Shown here: positions 1-8,566 of the stretch, one piece after another
Layout: the number at the start of each line of letters is the position of its first letter
Position numbering within the stretch: the first letter of the stretch is position 1
Origin: Victivallis vadensis
Lineage (GTDB): Bacteria; Verrucomicrobiota; Lentisphaeria; Victivallales; GWF2-50-93
NCBI GenBank assembly: GCA_020718525.1
Contig: DYRX01000013.1
Coordinates: 1 to 28,395, forward strand
Direction: 5' to 3'
Length of the DNA: 28,395 nucleotides
Program-made: the position numbers and the translations under genes
The notes under the pieces: generated by a model
Databases searched by the model: none
What the model saw: the letters and a program-made list of their open reading frames with translations, nothing else
Told to the model about the DNA's origin: nothing

Positions 1-666
1 ATCTTATGAACGGGTTCACTACTGTCTCTGCAGGAACAATCTACCCAGCCGACAGTGGCTGGAATGCGGTTCAGTTCGCCGATTTCAATGGTGACGGAAA
101 AACTGACATACTGCGTGAAAACAGCTCGACAAGGGCAGGATACGTGGATCTGATGAACGGAACTTCCTTCATATCGAGAACTTCAGATCTACAACCGGAC
201 GCCAGCTTGGACAATCAAAACCTGCGCCGATTTCAACGGCGATGGAAAGGCGGACATACTGTGGCAAAGCTCAGACGGTACCGGGTACATGTATCTCATG
301 GACGGCGGTAGCATCTCCAGCCACGGTCAGGTCTATAAAATAACAAATTCGTCCTGGAGCATTGACAACTATGGAGATTTCAACGGAGACGGGAAAGACG
401 ATCTGCTCTTTCAAAATGCGTCGAGCGGGATCGGAACCGGCTACATAATGAATGGAGTCTCTCCTTCCTCGACCGGCAAGATCTACACAGCAAGCGGAGC
501 CTGGAGCGTTCTGGATCTTTTAGACTTCAACGGGGACGGCAAATCTGACATTCTCTGGACAAACACAGGGACAAACAAGACAATGGACTACATAATGAAC
601 GCCCTGTCTGTGAGCTCCTTTGGAACAATTTTTGGAGCGGGGACAAAAGCTCCGATCAATCCCTAG
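1..666 (+). pseudogene. FG-GAP/VCBS-repeat surface protein, 3' end, frameshifted
   Basis: The window opens inside this gene and holds its last four repeats. Each repeat carries a calcium-binding-loop motif of the form DFNGDGKxDIL, at bases 81, 229, 376 and 523. The spacings are 148, 147 and 147 bases, so the repeat unit is exactly 49 residues plus one extra base in the first interval. Reading frame 3 is open up to that interval and frame 1 after it. Dropping one T at 207-208 joins them and restores the expected Ser-Trp before each repeat. Such repeats form integrin-like beta-propellers in secreted or surface proteins. No C-terminal anchor or sorting domain follows the last repeat; the stop is TAG at 664-666. 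It is either a genuine broken or phase-variable gene or a sequencing error. The family call is firm, but the specific function is unknown. Confidence 0.8.
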
Positions 667-707
667 ATGATCTGAAAGTCTATGGAAGACTTGCGCAGAC
701 TATCTAG

Positions 708-1694
708 TCATGCCTCAGATGCCAGTGCCCGGATTTCTTCGACAGTCAGCCATTTGTCATTGGTGTTACTGCGGTATGAAAAGCCGTCTGGACAGGGCAA
801 TCCGCCTGTTTTCATTAGTTTTTCCATGCTGGTCCACCAGTGGAAATCAGGTTGGATCACAAAGTGGTCCGGGAATTCCAATGTGAGGCGCGCCTCGTCT
901 TCCGGGATCATGAGCTCGTGAAGCTTTTCCCCTGCCCTGATTCCAACGACCTTGATTTTCGCCTCCGGCGCGACAGCCTTTGCAACATCAATGATTCTGT
1001 AGCTTGGAATTTTCGGAACAAAGACTTCGCCTCCGTTCATTCTTGCAATCGAGCTCTTAACGAAGTCAACGCCCTGCTGGAGGGTTATTGAAAAACGGGT
1101 CATTCTCTCATCGGTGACAGGAATGATGCCTTCCGCCTTTTTCTTCATGAAGAAAGGAATCACGGAGCCCCTGCTTCCCACAACATTTCCGTACCTGACG
1201 ACGGCAAAGGATGTCTTTGAATCTCCGCTCATGGAATTGCCTGCGATGAAGAGCTTGTCTGAACAGAGCTTGGTCGCGCCATAGAGGTTGACGGGACTGG
1301 CGGCCTTGTCCGTGCTGAGCGCGATCACCCTCTTCACTTTCTGCCGGATCGCCGCACGGATGATGTTCTGCGCACCCATGACGTTTGTCATGACGGCTTC
1401 GAATGGGTTGTATTCGCATGCCGGCACCTGCTTGAGCGCGGCGGCATGGACGACATAGTCCACGTTGTGGAAAGCCTCCTCGAGCCTTGACTGGTCTCTG
1501 ACATCCCCGATGAAGAATCTCAGGAATTTGGGTTTTCCGCCGGAAAAAGATTCGAGCATTTCGAACTGCTTCAATTCGTCTCTTGAGAAGACGATCAGCT
1601 TTTTAGGTTCGCATGAATCTACGATGCTGTGCACAAGCTTCTTGCCGAAGGATCCTGTGCCGCCTGTAATCAAGATTGTGGAGCCGTTGAACAT
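708..1694 (-). CDS. pseB: UDP-N-acetylglucosamine 4,6-dehydratase (PseB/FlaA1-like)
   Basis: This is a 328-residue short-chain dehydrogenase/reductase of the usual PseB length. The NAD(P)-binding glycine motif GGTGSFGKK is at residues 11-19. The Asp-Lys pair is D129-K130 within STDKAASPVN, and the catalytic Tyr-x3-Lys is Y138/K142 in YGATK. The FSRDELKQ motif at about residues 36-43 is typical of PseB and capsule CapD-short enzymes. PseB-type enzymes dehydrate and epimerise UDP-GlcNAc, the first step toward pseudaminic acid or other deoxy-amino sugars for glycans. The gene begins 21 bases after the second ABC permease on the same strand, with AAGGGA about 8 bases before its ATG, so it is probably the last gene of that operon. 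No pseC or other pathway genes are visible nearby, so the final sugar is undetermined. Confidence 0.85.
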   Translation of the reverse strand: MFNGSTILITGGTGSFGKKLVHSIVDSCEPKKLIVFSRDELKQFEMLESFSGGKPKFLRFFIGDVRDQSRLEEAFHNVDYVVHAAALKQVPACEYNPFEAVMTNVMGAQNIIRAAIRQKVKRVIALSTDKAASPVNLYGATKLCSDKLFIAGNSMSGDSKTSFAVVRYGNVVGSRGSVIPFFMKKKAEGIIPVTDERMTRFSITLQQGVDFVKSSIARMNGGEVFVPKIPSYRIIDVAKAVAPEAKIKVVGIRAGEKLHELMIPEDEARLTLEFPDHFVIQPDFHWWTSMEKLMKTGGLPCPDGFSYRSNTNDKWLTVEEIRALASEA

Positions 1695-1715
1695 GTCAGT
1701 GTCCCTTTTGGTTTG

Positions 1716-2510
1716 CTAGTTCAGGTCTCTGGCGTTAATCCGGAAGCCTGCGATGCTTAAAAATATGATGCTTGTCGCGAGAGAATACACTATGAGGAAG
1801 ATGTGCGCCAGTCCGGTCAATTTTATGGGCAGTATGAAATAGTAGAAATTTGGGAAGAAATAGTATAGAGCCATGAGAGGGGAGCGGAAGCCGATGCTCT
1901 TTGGGAGCATTTCCATGAGTATCGGAATGGCGCAGAACACGAAGCATACAAAGATGTATATGACGGAAAAAATCATCGCGCTGATTTCGGCTACAAAGCA
2001 GGAGATGGCGACAGTGATGGCGATGAACGGAAAGATGGCGTAGATAAGCGCCAACTGCCTAATCATCAATGAGATCGGATACGACTCGCCTGTCTTGAAG
2101 ATATGAGACACGAAGAGGGAGACGCTAGATATGGCGAAGAATAGTACGCATATTCCAATGATGCCAATATATTTCCCCGCAAGATACTCGATTCTGGAGA
2201 CTGGCTTGCCAAGCACAAGAAGTATCCCCCTAGTTTCTATGTCCTTCGGAATCTCGGATGCGCCTGCAAAAATTCCGATTAGCGCCGAGAGAGCCATTAT
2301 TATGAAGAATCCTCCCATTATCGGCTTTTCGCTTGCGTGAAGCGGCAGTTGAGATAGAAAGAGCTCTTCATGAAAAGAGAGACTGTCCATTTCTGAAACG
2401 CATGCGCCCAGAACTAGTCCGAAGACGCCCAGCAGAATAAAGGCTGGCTCTTTGATTTTGCGCAAAGTCAGTTCGGCAACCGCAAGACTTTTCATATTGA
2501 TAGGATTCAT
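1716..2510 (-). CDS. ABC-2 type transporter permease (second permease)
   Basis: This is an integral membrane protein of about 264 residues with roughly six hydrophobic helices. It carries the ABC-2/NosY-like motif KPVSRIEYLAGKYIG, the cytosolic elbow typical of ABC-2 permeases. An upstream in-frame ATG exists at 2552. I chose the ATG at 2510 (start MNPINMK) because it makes an ATGA overlap with the stop of the preceding gene (2507-2509). That overlap is the pattern seen at several junctions here and implies translational coupling. The gene presumably pairs with the ATPase at 5051-5983, together with or instead of the other permease at 4269-4997. The transported substrate cannot be read from the sequence. 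Confidence 0.8.
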   Translation of the reverse strand: MNPINMKSLAVAELTLRKIKEPAFILLGVFGLVLGACVSEMDSLSFHEELFLSQLPLHASEKPIMGGFFIIMALSALIGIFAGASEIPKDIETRGILLVLGKPVSRIEYLAGKYIGIIGICVLFFAISSVSLFVSHIFKTGESYPISLMIRQLALIYAIFPFIAITVAISCFVAEISAMIFSVIYIFVCFVFCAIPILMEMLPKSIGFRSPLMALYYFFPNFYYFILPIKLTGLAHIFLIVYSLATSIIFLSIAGFRINARDLN

Positions 2511-3190
2511 TTGCCAGGCTTCCTCTCGTCCCTGAAAGGGAGCTCGGAACATTCTTCAATTTTTTTTTCAGCCGCCTGCTTTGTGGCATCATCGCCAAGC
2601 TCCAAAGCAAGCTCAAAAATTGGTTCGTACAAATACTGGTAATCCCGAAAGGCCGGCTTGCGTTCCAGCAGAGGTCGCAGAAAATCAAGGCGCGTCCCTT
2701 TGTCCAGGGAATCCTTCCCCCTTATGGCGGAAAACGCCGAAGCCCATGCGTCATACTTGACTTTTTCCGGACAAGCTTCAACAAACTTGTAAAACTCTGC
2801 CGGAGAAACATTTTTTGACGCAGGTTCGGAATAAAGCAGACTTACATACGCCATCATGGAATCCGGAATATTGGGGTAGCTTTCCACGATTTCGGCAAAT
2901 ATCTCCATTTTTTTTTCATCCGGGGATGCCAGCGCCATGGAGGTCAAGGCCTGCACCCTTTCAGAATCGCTTTTCGCCCCTAGAACCGCGTCTCTTAGAC
3001 TCGCCATTTCAATCTCCTTGCGGACTCCCTCGCGGACATTCGATGGCAACTTGCCAATCAAGCTGTCTAGCTTGAGCTTGTCCTTGTCCACCAGAGACAC
3101 GGCGGACTGGCGCAGTACAATTTCGGCGTAGAAATAGGATAAGAAACAAACAAAAAGCACCGCGAATACTTTTTTCTGCTCTTTGCTCAT
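2507..3190 (-). CDS. Membrane-anchored helical (TPR-like) protein of ABC operon
   Basis: This 227-residue protein is not assigned to a named family. Residues about 5-25 form one hydrophobic segment preceded by MSKEQKK, a signal anchor predicted to leave the rest outside the cytoplasm. The remainder is predicted helical, with alternating short helices such as a stretch around SPDEKKMEIFAEIVESYP that resembles TPR or Sel1-like scaffolds. It lacks cysteines in a metal-binding arrangement, apart from scattered single ones. It sits between the zinc-ribbon TPR protein and the second permease and overlaps the latter by ATGA, so it is likely an accessory subunit of the exporter. No Shine-Dalgarno sequence is evident before its ATG. 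Function unknown. Confidence 0.6.
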   Translation of the reverse strand: MSKEQKKVFAVLFVCFLSYFYAEIVLRQSAVSLVDKDKLKLDSLIGKLPSNVREGVRKEIEMASLRDAVLGAKSDSERVQALTSMALASPDEKKMEIFAEIVESYPNIPDSMMAYVSLLYSEPASKNVSPAEFYKFVEACPEKVKYDAWASAFSAIRGKDSLDKGTRLDFLRPLLERKPAFRDYQYLYEPIFELALELGDDATKQAAEKKIEECSELPFRDERKPGK

Positions 3191-3226
3191 TTTACGGGGC
3201 TGAATCTAAAGTGGGAGGATACGATA

Positions 3227-3250
3227 GAAACGGTCTAAGAGGACCGTTTC
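3227..3250 (-). terminator. Hairpin at stop of zinc-ribbon gene (weak terminator or processing site)
   Basis: A perfect 9-base-pair inverted repeat (GAAACGGTC / GACCGTTTC) with a 6-base loop overlaps the TGA stop of the leftward zinc-ribbon TPR gene. It lies in the 58-base gap before the next leftward gene. No T-run follows it on the minus strand, so a classical intrinsic terminator is doubtful. An RNA-processing or mRNA-stabilising hairpin within the operon is equally possible. Confidence 0.4.
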
Positions 3251-4241
3251 ATTTCGCAGAGCCAACGCTGTCGTTTCCGCATTTGGAGCAAAATCTTCCT
3301 TTGAGGACAGAAGAACACTTTGGGCAAATGCCGTAAAGCTTCACTTCCACTCCACATGAGGAGCAGAATTTGTCACCTTCGGAATATTGAGACATGCATG
3401 CCTCGCACAGATGCCTGCCAGCGAAAACATCGCGGCGAATTATTGCAACGGAGTCGCAGATGTCCTGATCCTTCTGCTCCGACCTCATCGCCGACTGCAT
3501 TGCAGAAAGAAGCATGTCGTCCAAATCGAGAACTCCCATGCTGGAAACCGCCGAGTCCGACGAAGAACTTCTCCTGAGACCGTCCATCGCCTTCCATTCT
3601 TTGTAGAGAGCCAGCAGTCTTGCCTGCTTCTCGCTTGTGATTGGAATGCTCTTGTTGGACTCCTTGTCAAAAAATTTCTTTCCATTCAGCTTCCTGGCCT
3701 TGGCATGCAAAAGCTGTGAAACGACATGCTTCTCGCTCCCCTGCGATCTTTCGACCGCCTTCTTGAAATAATTTTCTGCTCTGTCCAAGTTGGCATCCTT
3801 GTTCTTGTCCTGCAGATGGTGAAGTGCTATATACCCAGCATAGAATGGGATTTTCCAATTGGTCTGAAGCTTTTCGCACGCAATGCCTTTGTCGAGGATT
3901 TCAAGTGCCTTTTCTGGTGCTTCGACCGAGAGCATCAAGGAGCCCATTTCATAGGCCTTTTCAAAGCCCGGATCGTTGTCAACTATGCTTTTAAGCTTCT
4001 TGAACACGATCGGAGCATTTTCACTGTCAACTGATTTTATGGAGCCTGAATAGTTCACAAAAAGCATCCATTGAATGTCGGACGCGAACTTGTTGAAGCC
4101 GGCAAGACCGCTGGAAAACGAGGTGCTTACGGAGTTGAACTTAGAGCCTTTCGCATTCGCATGCAGTATGTTCGCAAGATAGGCTCCAATTGCGGCGGAA
4201 ACGACAATCACTATGAGGTGGACGACGATTCTCTTTTTCAT
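3249..4241 (-). CDS. Membrane-anchored TPR protein with C-terminal double zinc ribbon
   Basis: The product is 330 residues. Residues about 5-25 (after MKKR) form a single hydrophobic segment, a signal anchor. The middle region, about 60-190, contains TPR-like helix pairs, for example AYEMGSLMLSVEAPEKALEI. The C-terminal 50 residues hold four CxxC knuckles (CEAC, CSSC, CPKC, CSKC), the spacing expected of two tandem zinc ribbons. Its neighbours are an ABC-2 permease 27 bases upstream and another anchored helical protein downstream, so it is probably an accessory or assembly factor of the exporter. The odd point is topology: a positively charged N-terminus before one helix predicts that the zinc ribbons face the periplasm, where such modules are uncommon. 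Substrate and partners are not known. Confidence 0.65.
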   Translation of the reverse strand: MKKRIVVHLIVIVVSAAIGAYLANILHANAKGSKFNSVSTSFSSGLAGFNKFASDIQWMLFVNYSGSIKSVDSENAPIVFKKLKSIVDNDPGFEKAYEMGSLMLSVEAPEKALEILDKGIACEKLQTNWKIPFYAGYIALHHLQDKNKDANLDRAENYFKKAVERSQGSEKHVVSQLLHAKARKLNGKKFFDKESNKSIPITSEKQARLLALYKEWKAMDGLRRSSSSDSAVSSMGVLDLDDMLLSAMQSAMRSEQKDQDICDSVAIIRRDVFAGRHLCEACMSQYSEGDKFCSSCGVEVKLYGICPKCSSVLKGRFCSKCGNDSVGSAK

Positions 4242-4268
4242 TATTGAGTATTCCTGTCTATGTTTGTG

Positions 4269-4997
4269 TTATTTCAGATCTTTTTGGCTGAATATCAGGC
4301 TGGCAATCGAGGTTGCGAAGACCGCAAACACGATTCCCCACAGCGTTACAAGCGCCATATACGAACTGCTGACTGCGATGTCGTAGGACGCCTCAGCTCT
4401 TATATTGTAGAGGTTCAGATCAGGCAGAATGCCGCCGTAGATGTATTTCAGGCTCGAAAGTTTCGTGATTGAAAACCCGACAAAAATTTCTATCGCCGTG
4501 AAGAGCGGCGCAAGACTTTCAGGAATGAATACCGACGTAAGAACCGCAAGAGCCGTCATGGGAACCAGGCTTGCAATCACAAGAAGATGCCCCTGTATCA
4601 TCGGGCCTGTCGCCTTGTCAAAAAAAGAATTGAAAATGAGGATGAATCCTAATGTGATCAGACCGCATATGACTACACCTGAAACCACTGTTCCAATCAG
4701 CTTGCCAACGAGGTACTGAGTTCTGCCGAGGGGCTTTGTCAGAAGAGTTGATGCAACGCCTTCCCTCAATTCCCTTGGAATTTCAAAGCTCGCCGATAGG
4801 GCGACGATGATTGCTGCGATGGTGTTCAGCAGAATTGAGACATCAATCATGAGAGACTTGTGGCAGTCGAGAGATAGAATGTTGTAGTTGTATGCGCTGG
4901 CGATGAGCACCAGAACACAGATGATGAGAAAATAGACCGACTTCATCTTGAGAATTCTTTGCCATGTGCTTCCAGCGATAGCCATTATTTCGCCCAT
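4269..4997 (-). CDS. ABC-2 type transporter permease (first permease)
   Basis: This is a permease of 242 residues with about six hydrophobic segments. It has the ABC-2 elbow motif TKPLGRTQYLVGKLIG, closely parallel to that of the second permease at 1716-2510. An upstream ATG at 5042 is in frame. The ATG at 4997 (MGEIMAIAG) is preferred because GGAGG lies 5 bases upstream (5003-5007 on the plus strand) and the helical domain starts soon after. It follows the ATPase gene, whose stop is about 50 bases upstream, and so forms the canonical ATPase-permease pair. Its residues 5-20 (IAGSTWQRILKMKSVY) match the usual start of NosY-like permeases. Substrate unknown. Confidence 0.82.
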   Translation of the reverse strand: MGEIMAIAGSTWQRILKMKSVYFLIICVLVLIASAYNYNILSLDCHKSLMIDVSILLNTIAAIIVALSASFEIPRELREGVASTLLTKPLGRTQYLVGKLIGTVVSGVVICGLITLGFILIFNSFFDKATGPMIQGHLLVIASLVPMTALAVLTSVFIPESLAPLFTAIEIFVGFSITKLSSLKYIYGGILPDLNLYNIRAEASYDIAVSSSYMALVTLWGIVFAVFATSIASLIFSQKDLK

Positions 4998-5050
4998 TTC
5001 AGCCTCCGTTTCGTTTGAAAATATTGATTGAACAAAAAACAAACCACAAT

Positions 5051-5983
5051 CTAAGATATGTCTGTTGAATTTTCAACCTTTCTGAAGAAAAATTCTTCAA
5101 GACTTTCTCTCGTTGGCGCAAGAACAAGCGCATCCGGGGCTTTTTCCTTAACCTGGGAAATTTTAGCCATCGCCTCTTCGCTGTTCTGAAAAACCAGGTC
5201 CCAGCTTCCGTTCGGCAATTTTATCGTGCCTGAAGCCAGCCCCATAAGCTCCTTCACGCAGTCGTCATTGCCTGGATTCACATGCGCCCTGAGACCGGTT
5301 ACGGACAAAAGCTCGTCAATCCTGCCACAGCAGAGAAGAACCCCCCTGTTCAAAATGCTTATTGTGTCGCAAATCTTTTCGACATCCGATAAAATATGGC
5401 TGGAGAAGAAAACGGTGGTGCCGTTCTTTTTTTCCTCCACTATTATGTCTTTTAGTTCTTGGCGTCCATGCGGATCGAGTCCGACCAGGGGCTCATCCAG
5501 GATAAGAAGCTTTGGCTTGTTCAATATGGCCTGCGCAATACCAATTCTCTGCAGCATGCCTCTGGAAAAGCCGCCAAGCTTTGAATCGCGGTGCTTCTCC
5601 ATTTTCACTGCGGCAAGCACCTCCATTATGCGGTCTCTGCGCTTGAGCGCATGTATCTGGTGGAGTTTTGCGCAGATGTTCAGGAAGTCGTAGGCGCTGA
5701 GATATGAGCTGAACGCGGGAGAGTCCGGCAGGAATCCGATATTCTTCTTGACATCCAAGTCGGAAGGATCTTTGCCGAAGACCTTCACCTCGCCATGTGT
5801 CGGGAAAATGAGATCCATGATCAGCTTGATCGTCGTCGTCTTGCCAGCTCCATTCGGTCCCAAAAAGCCATGGACAAGCCCCTCCTGTATCGCAATGTTC
5901 AGCTTGTCCAGCGCGGGCTCCTTCTTCTTCCAAAAAAGGAAACCATAGGTTTTCGTCAAATCGAAAGTCTCTATTATGTTCAT
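5051..5983 (-). CDS. ABC transporter ATP-binding protein
   Basis: This is a 310-residue ABC ATPase of the CcmA/NatA type used with ABC-2 permeases. Walker A is GPNGAGKTT at residues 42-50, and the signature is GGFSRGMLQR at about 137-146 (FSRGM in place of LSGGQ). Walker B is LLILDE at 159-164 with catalytic E164, the D-loop is GLD at 168-170, and the switch histidine is H196 in SSHILSD. About 100 residues follow the nucleotide-binding domain, a common extension in this class. It is the first gene of a leftward operon encoding two permeases and two anchored accessory proteins. The start codon follows a run of nine A residues, and no Shine-Dalgarno is visible. The direction is most likely export, but the substrate is unknown. 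Confidence 0.9.
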   Translation of the reverse strand: MNIIETFDLTKTYGFLFWKKKEPALDKLNIAIQEGLVHGFLGPNGAGKTTTIKLIMDLIFPTHGEVKVFGKDPSDLDVKKNIGFLPDSPAFSSYLSAYDFLNICAKLHQIHALKRRDRIMEVLAAVKMEKHRDSKLGGFSRGMLQRIGIAQAILNKPKLLILDEPLVGLDPHGRQELKDIIVEEKKNGTTVFFSSHILSDVEKICDTISILNRGVLLCCGRIDELLSVTGLRAHVNPGNDDCVKELMGLASGTIKLPNGSWDLVFQNSEEAMAKISQVKEKAPDALVLAPTRESLEEFFFRKVENSTDIS

Positions 5984-6001
5984 TTTTTTTTACAAAAAAG
6001 G

Positions 6002-6029
6002 TTGACAGAACCCGTTGCGACGGTATTTT
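6002..6029 (+). promoter_or_regulatory. Candidate sigma70-type promoter of rpsO-pnp
   Basis: A perfect TTGACA at 6002-6007 is followed after 16 bases by TATTTT at 6024-6029, in the 120-base gap between the divergent ABC ATPase gene and rpsO. This would give a leader of roughly 70 bases. The -35 is a full match and the -10 matches four of six positions. No start-site data exist. Confidence 0.5.
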
Positions 6030-6103
6030 ATGGGGCTCTGCGGGAAGGTATCTGCATTTTCAGCGTATTCAAGAGCAATATATACGAAAGTAAGGAAAAA
6101 CTG

Positions 6104-6370
6104 ATGGAAATCAAGGAAAAACGTCAAGCGCCGGCAAGTTTCGCAAGAAAAGACGGGGACACTGGTTCGCCCGAGGTACAGGTCGCAAGTCTCACCCAGA
6201 GAATCAATGAGATTTCCGTTCATTTGAAATCCCATTCGAAGGACAACAGCACCCGGAGAGGCCTCATTGCAATGGTCAACCGCAGAAGGCGCCTCCTCTC
6301 CTACCTTAGCAAAGAAGACCACGATAAATATCTCAAAATCACAGAACAGCTTGGAATCCGCAGAAAATAG
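6104..6370 (+). CDS. rpsO: 30S ribosomal protein S15
   Basis: This 88-residue protein matches the usual S15 length (about 89). It has the hallmark segment GDTGSPEVQVASLTQRI at about residues 20-36 and the basic helix RRGLIAMVNRRRRLLSYL further on. S15 binds 16S rRNA at the three-way junction of helices 20-22 and nucleates the platform of the small subunit. The open frame extends far upstream, but ATG 6104 gives the family N-terminus and has AAGGA about 8 bases before it. The next gene is pnp, the very common rpsO-pnp pairing. In enterics the S15 protein represses its own leader; whether that happens here cannot be judged. Confidence 0.96.
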   Translation: MEIKEKRQAPASFARKDGDTGSPEVQVASLTQRINEISVHLKSHSKDNSTRRGLIAMVNRRRRLLSYLSKEDHDKYLKITEQLGIRRK

Positions 6371-6469
6371 TCTGCGCCATATATGCGCCGAAGAACCGTC
6401 CACTGAATGCGTTCGCACCGTGTTTCGTCCGCTTCCGAACGGCGCAAAACCACATACCGGAGTACAGTA

Positions 6470-8566
6470 ATGCAAGAAAAGAAGGTTTCCGTTCAAATCG
6501 GAAAAGACAGAACAATCGAAATCTCGTGCGGAAAAATCGCCAATCTCGCGAACGGATCGGCGGTGCTCAGACAGGGGGACACTGTTCTCCTGGCGGCGGT
6601 CTGCTCCAAAGAGGCGAAGGAATTCTCAGATTTTCTCCCCCTGCAGGTTGACTACAGAGAAAAATACAGCGCGGCGGGACGCTTCCCGGGCGGCTACATC
6701 AAAAGAGAGGGAAGACCCTCGGAGAAGGAAATCCTCGTCTGCAGAATGACTGACAGGCCGGTTCGCTCCCTCTTCCCGGAGGATTTCTACGATGAAATCC
6801 AGATCTACTCCCAGCTCCTCAGCTTCGACGGAGTCAACGAGCCCGACATGCTGAGCATTCTCGGAGCTTCGGCCGCACTCGCCCTCTCCGACCTCCCATT
6901 CAAAGGTCCTCTCGGAGCAGTCAGAGTCGGACTGGTGAACGGCGAATTTGTCGCAAATCCGTCCTTCGAAGAAATAGAGAAAAGCGAGCTCGATCTGGTC
7001 TATGCCGGCGTCCCCGGAAAAGTGATCATGATCGAAGGCGAAGCCAAGGAATGCTCCGAAAAGACACTCGCAGACGCGATGATCTTCGCTGACGGCATAA
7101 TCAAGCTCCAGGTAGATGCGCAAAATGAGCTTGCCAGCCTGGCAGGACGCCCAAAAAAGACACCTAAGCTCCACAAAGTTCCAGACGATTTGATGGCGGC
7201 AATCAAAGAGATCTGCCTCCCTCTCCTCGATCAGGCATGCTTCATTCCCGAGAAGGAAAAGAGACAGAATGAGCTTAACAGAATTCTTTCAGAGATGGAA
7301 GAAAAGCTCAAACCCGCGTTTTCCGAAAAATACCCAAGCTTCTCGCAGATATGCTCAGCCGCCTTCCATAAGCTTGTAGAGAAAAAGATCCGCTCCAAAA
7401 TATTGGACGAGGCAAAAAGAATGGACGGACGCGGTGCCGACGATCTCCGCCCAATCTCCGCTGAAATAGGAGTCCTCCCCAGAGTACACGGAAGCAGTCT
7501 CTTCGCAAGAGGGGAAACGCAGGCCCTTGTCACAATCACGCTTGGCGCGGGTGGAGATGCCCAGGAAATTGAACCGGTAACCAGCGGACCGCTGAAGAAG
7601 CCCTTCATGCTCCACTACTACTTCCCGAACTACAGCGTCGGAGAAGTCGGAAGAATCTCGGGTCCCGGAAGAAGAGAGATCGGCCACGGCAATCTCGCGG
7701 AAAGATCTCTTAAACAAGTCATGCCCGCAGACTATCCATACACCGTCAGATGCGTCTCCGACATCATGGCGTCGAACGGCTCGACCTCGATGGCAAGCGT
7801 CTGCGGAGGCTCCCTCGCCCTCATGGATGCAGGCGTCCCAATCAAAAGCGCCGTCGCCGGAATATCCTGCGGCCTCGTCTATGAAGACGACAAGCATGTC
7901 ATCCTCACTGACATCATCGGAGCGGAGGACCACTACGGCGACATGGACTTCAAAGTCTGCGGAACCAAAGACGGAATAACCGGCTTCCAGCTCGACCTCA
8001 AAGTCCCGGGAATTCCCATCGCCCTGCTCTGCTCCGCCATGGAGAAAAACCTCGCCGCACGCACAAAAATTCTTGGAATAATGAACGCCTGCATATCCGA
8101 ACCAAAGCCGGATGTCAGCAAGCACGCCCCAAGAATTAAAGTCATCACGATCAACCGCGAAAAAATCGGTGCCCTCATCGGTCCCGGCGGAAGCATAATA
8201 CGCGGAATCACCGAAGCGACCGGCGCTCAGATTGACATTGACGACGACGGCAAAGTCAGCATTTTCGCAGTGAACGAGGAGTCCATGAACAAGGCCCTCG
8301 ACGCCGTCAGAAACATCACCGCCGAGATTGAAGTAGGAAAAATCTACAGGGCGACTGTCGTAGGCATCAAGGATTTCGGCGCGATTGTCGAAATCCTGCC
8401 CGGCCAGGAAGCCCTCCTCCACATCTCGGAGATGGCAAACTACCGCGTCGGAAAGGTGAGAGACATCTGCAACGAAGGGGATGTCGTCACAATCAAAGTC
8501 CTCGGAACCGACGACAGAGGAAAGCTCAAGATCAGCCGCAAAGCCGCGCTCGAAGAACTCGGATGA
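6470..8566 (+). CDS. pnp: Polyribonucleotide nucleotidyltransferase (PNPase)
   Basis: The product is 698 residues, full length for PNPase, which degrades RNA 3' to 5' by phosphorolysis. The first RNase PH domain, the helical domain and the second, active RNase PH domain occupy about residues 1-545. The latter includes the VHGSSLFARGETQAL segment and the acidic GAEDHYGDMDFK motif with its catalytic aspartates. A KH domain follows (GALIGPGGSIIRGI, about 555-610), then an S1 domain (about 620-690, with ATVVGIKDFGAIVEI). ATG 6470 was chosen over an in-frame ATG at 6407 because GGAG lies 7 bases upstream and the family start begins there. The 99-base gap after rpsO contains a CGTTCG/CGAACG inverted repeat (6410-6415, 6436-6441) that could be a leader stem-loop. 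The stop overlaps the tadA start by ATGA. Confidence 0.97.
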   Translation: MQEKKVSVQIGKDRTIEISCGKIANLANGSAVLRQGDTVLLAAVCSKEAKEFSDFLPLQVDYREKYSAAGRFPGGYIKREGRPSEKEILVCRMTDRPVRSLFPEDFYDEIQIYSQLLSFDGVNEPDMLSILGASAALALSDLPFKGPLGAVRVGLVNGEFVANPSFEEIEKSELDLVYAGVPGKVIMIEGEAKECSEKTLADAMIFADGIIKLQVDAQNELASLAGRPKKTPKLHKVPDDLMAAIKEICLPLLDQACFIPEKEKRQNELNRILSEMEEKLKPAFSEKYPSFSQICSAAFHKLVEKKIRSKILDEAKRMDGRGADDLRPISAEIGVLPRVHGSSLFARGETQALVTITLGAGGDAQEIEPVTSGPLKKPFMLHYYFPNYSVGEVGRISGPGRREIGHGNLAERSLKQVMPADYPYTVRCVSDIMASNGSTSMASVCGGSLALMDAGVPIKSAVAGISCGLVYEDDKHVILTDIIGAEDHYGDMDFKVCGTKDGITGFQLDLKVPGIPIALLCSAMEKNLAARTKILGIMNACISEPKPDVSKHAPRIKVITINREKIGALIGPGGSIIRGITEATGAQIDIDDDGKVSIFAVNEESMNKALDAVRNITAEIEVGKIYRATVVGIKDFGAIVEILPGQEALLHISEMANYRVGKVRDICNEGDVVTIKVLGTDDRGKLKISRKAALEELG

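Noticed and set aside
676..692. AAGTCT/AGACTT inverted repeat between the FG-GAP and pseB ends
   Set aside because: Only six A/T-rich pairs and no T-run, too weak for a bidirectional terminator.
7355..8422. 355-codon open frame on the minus strand within pnp
   Set aside because: It lies wholly inside the conserved pnp gene, has no ribosome site, and its sequence is an antisense shadow.
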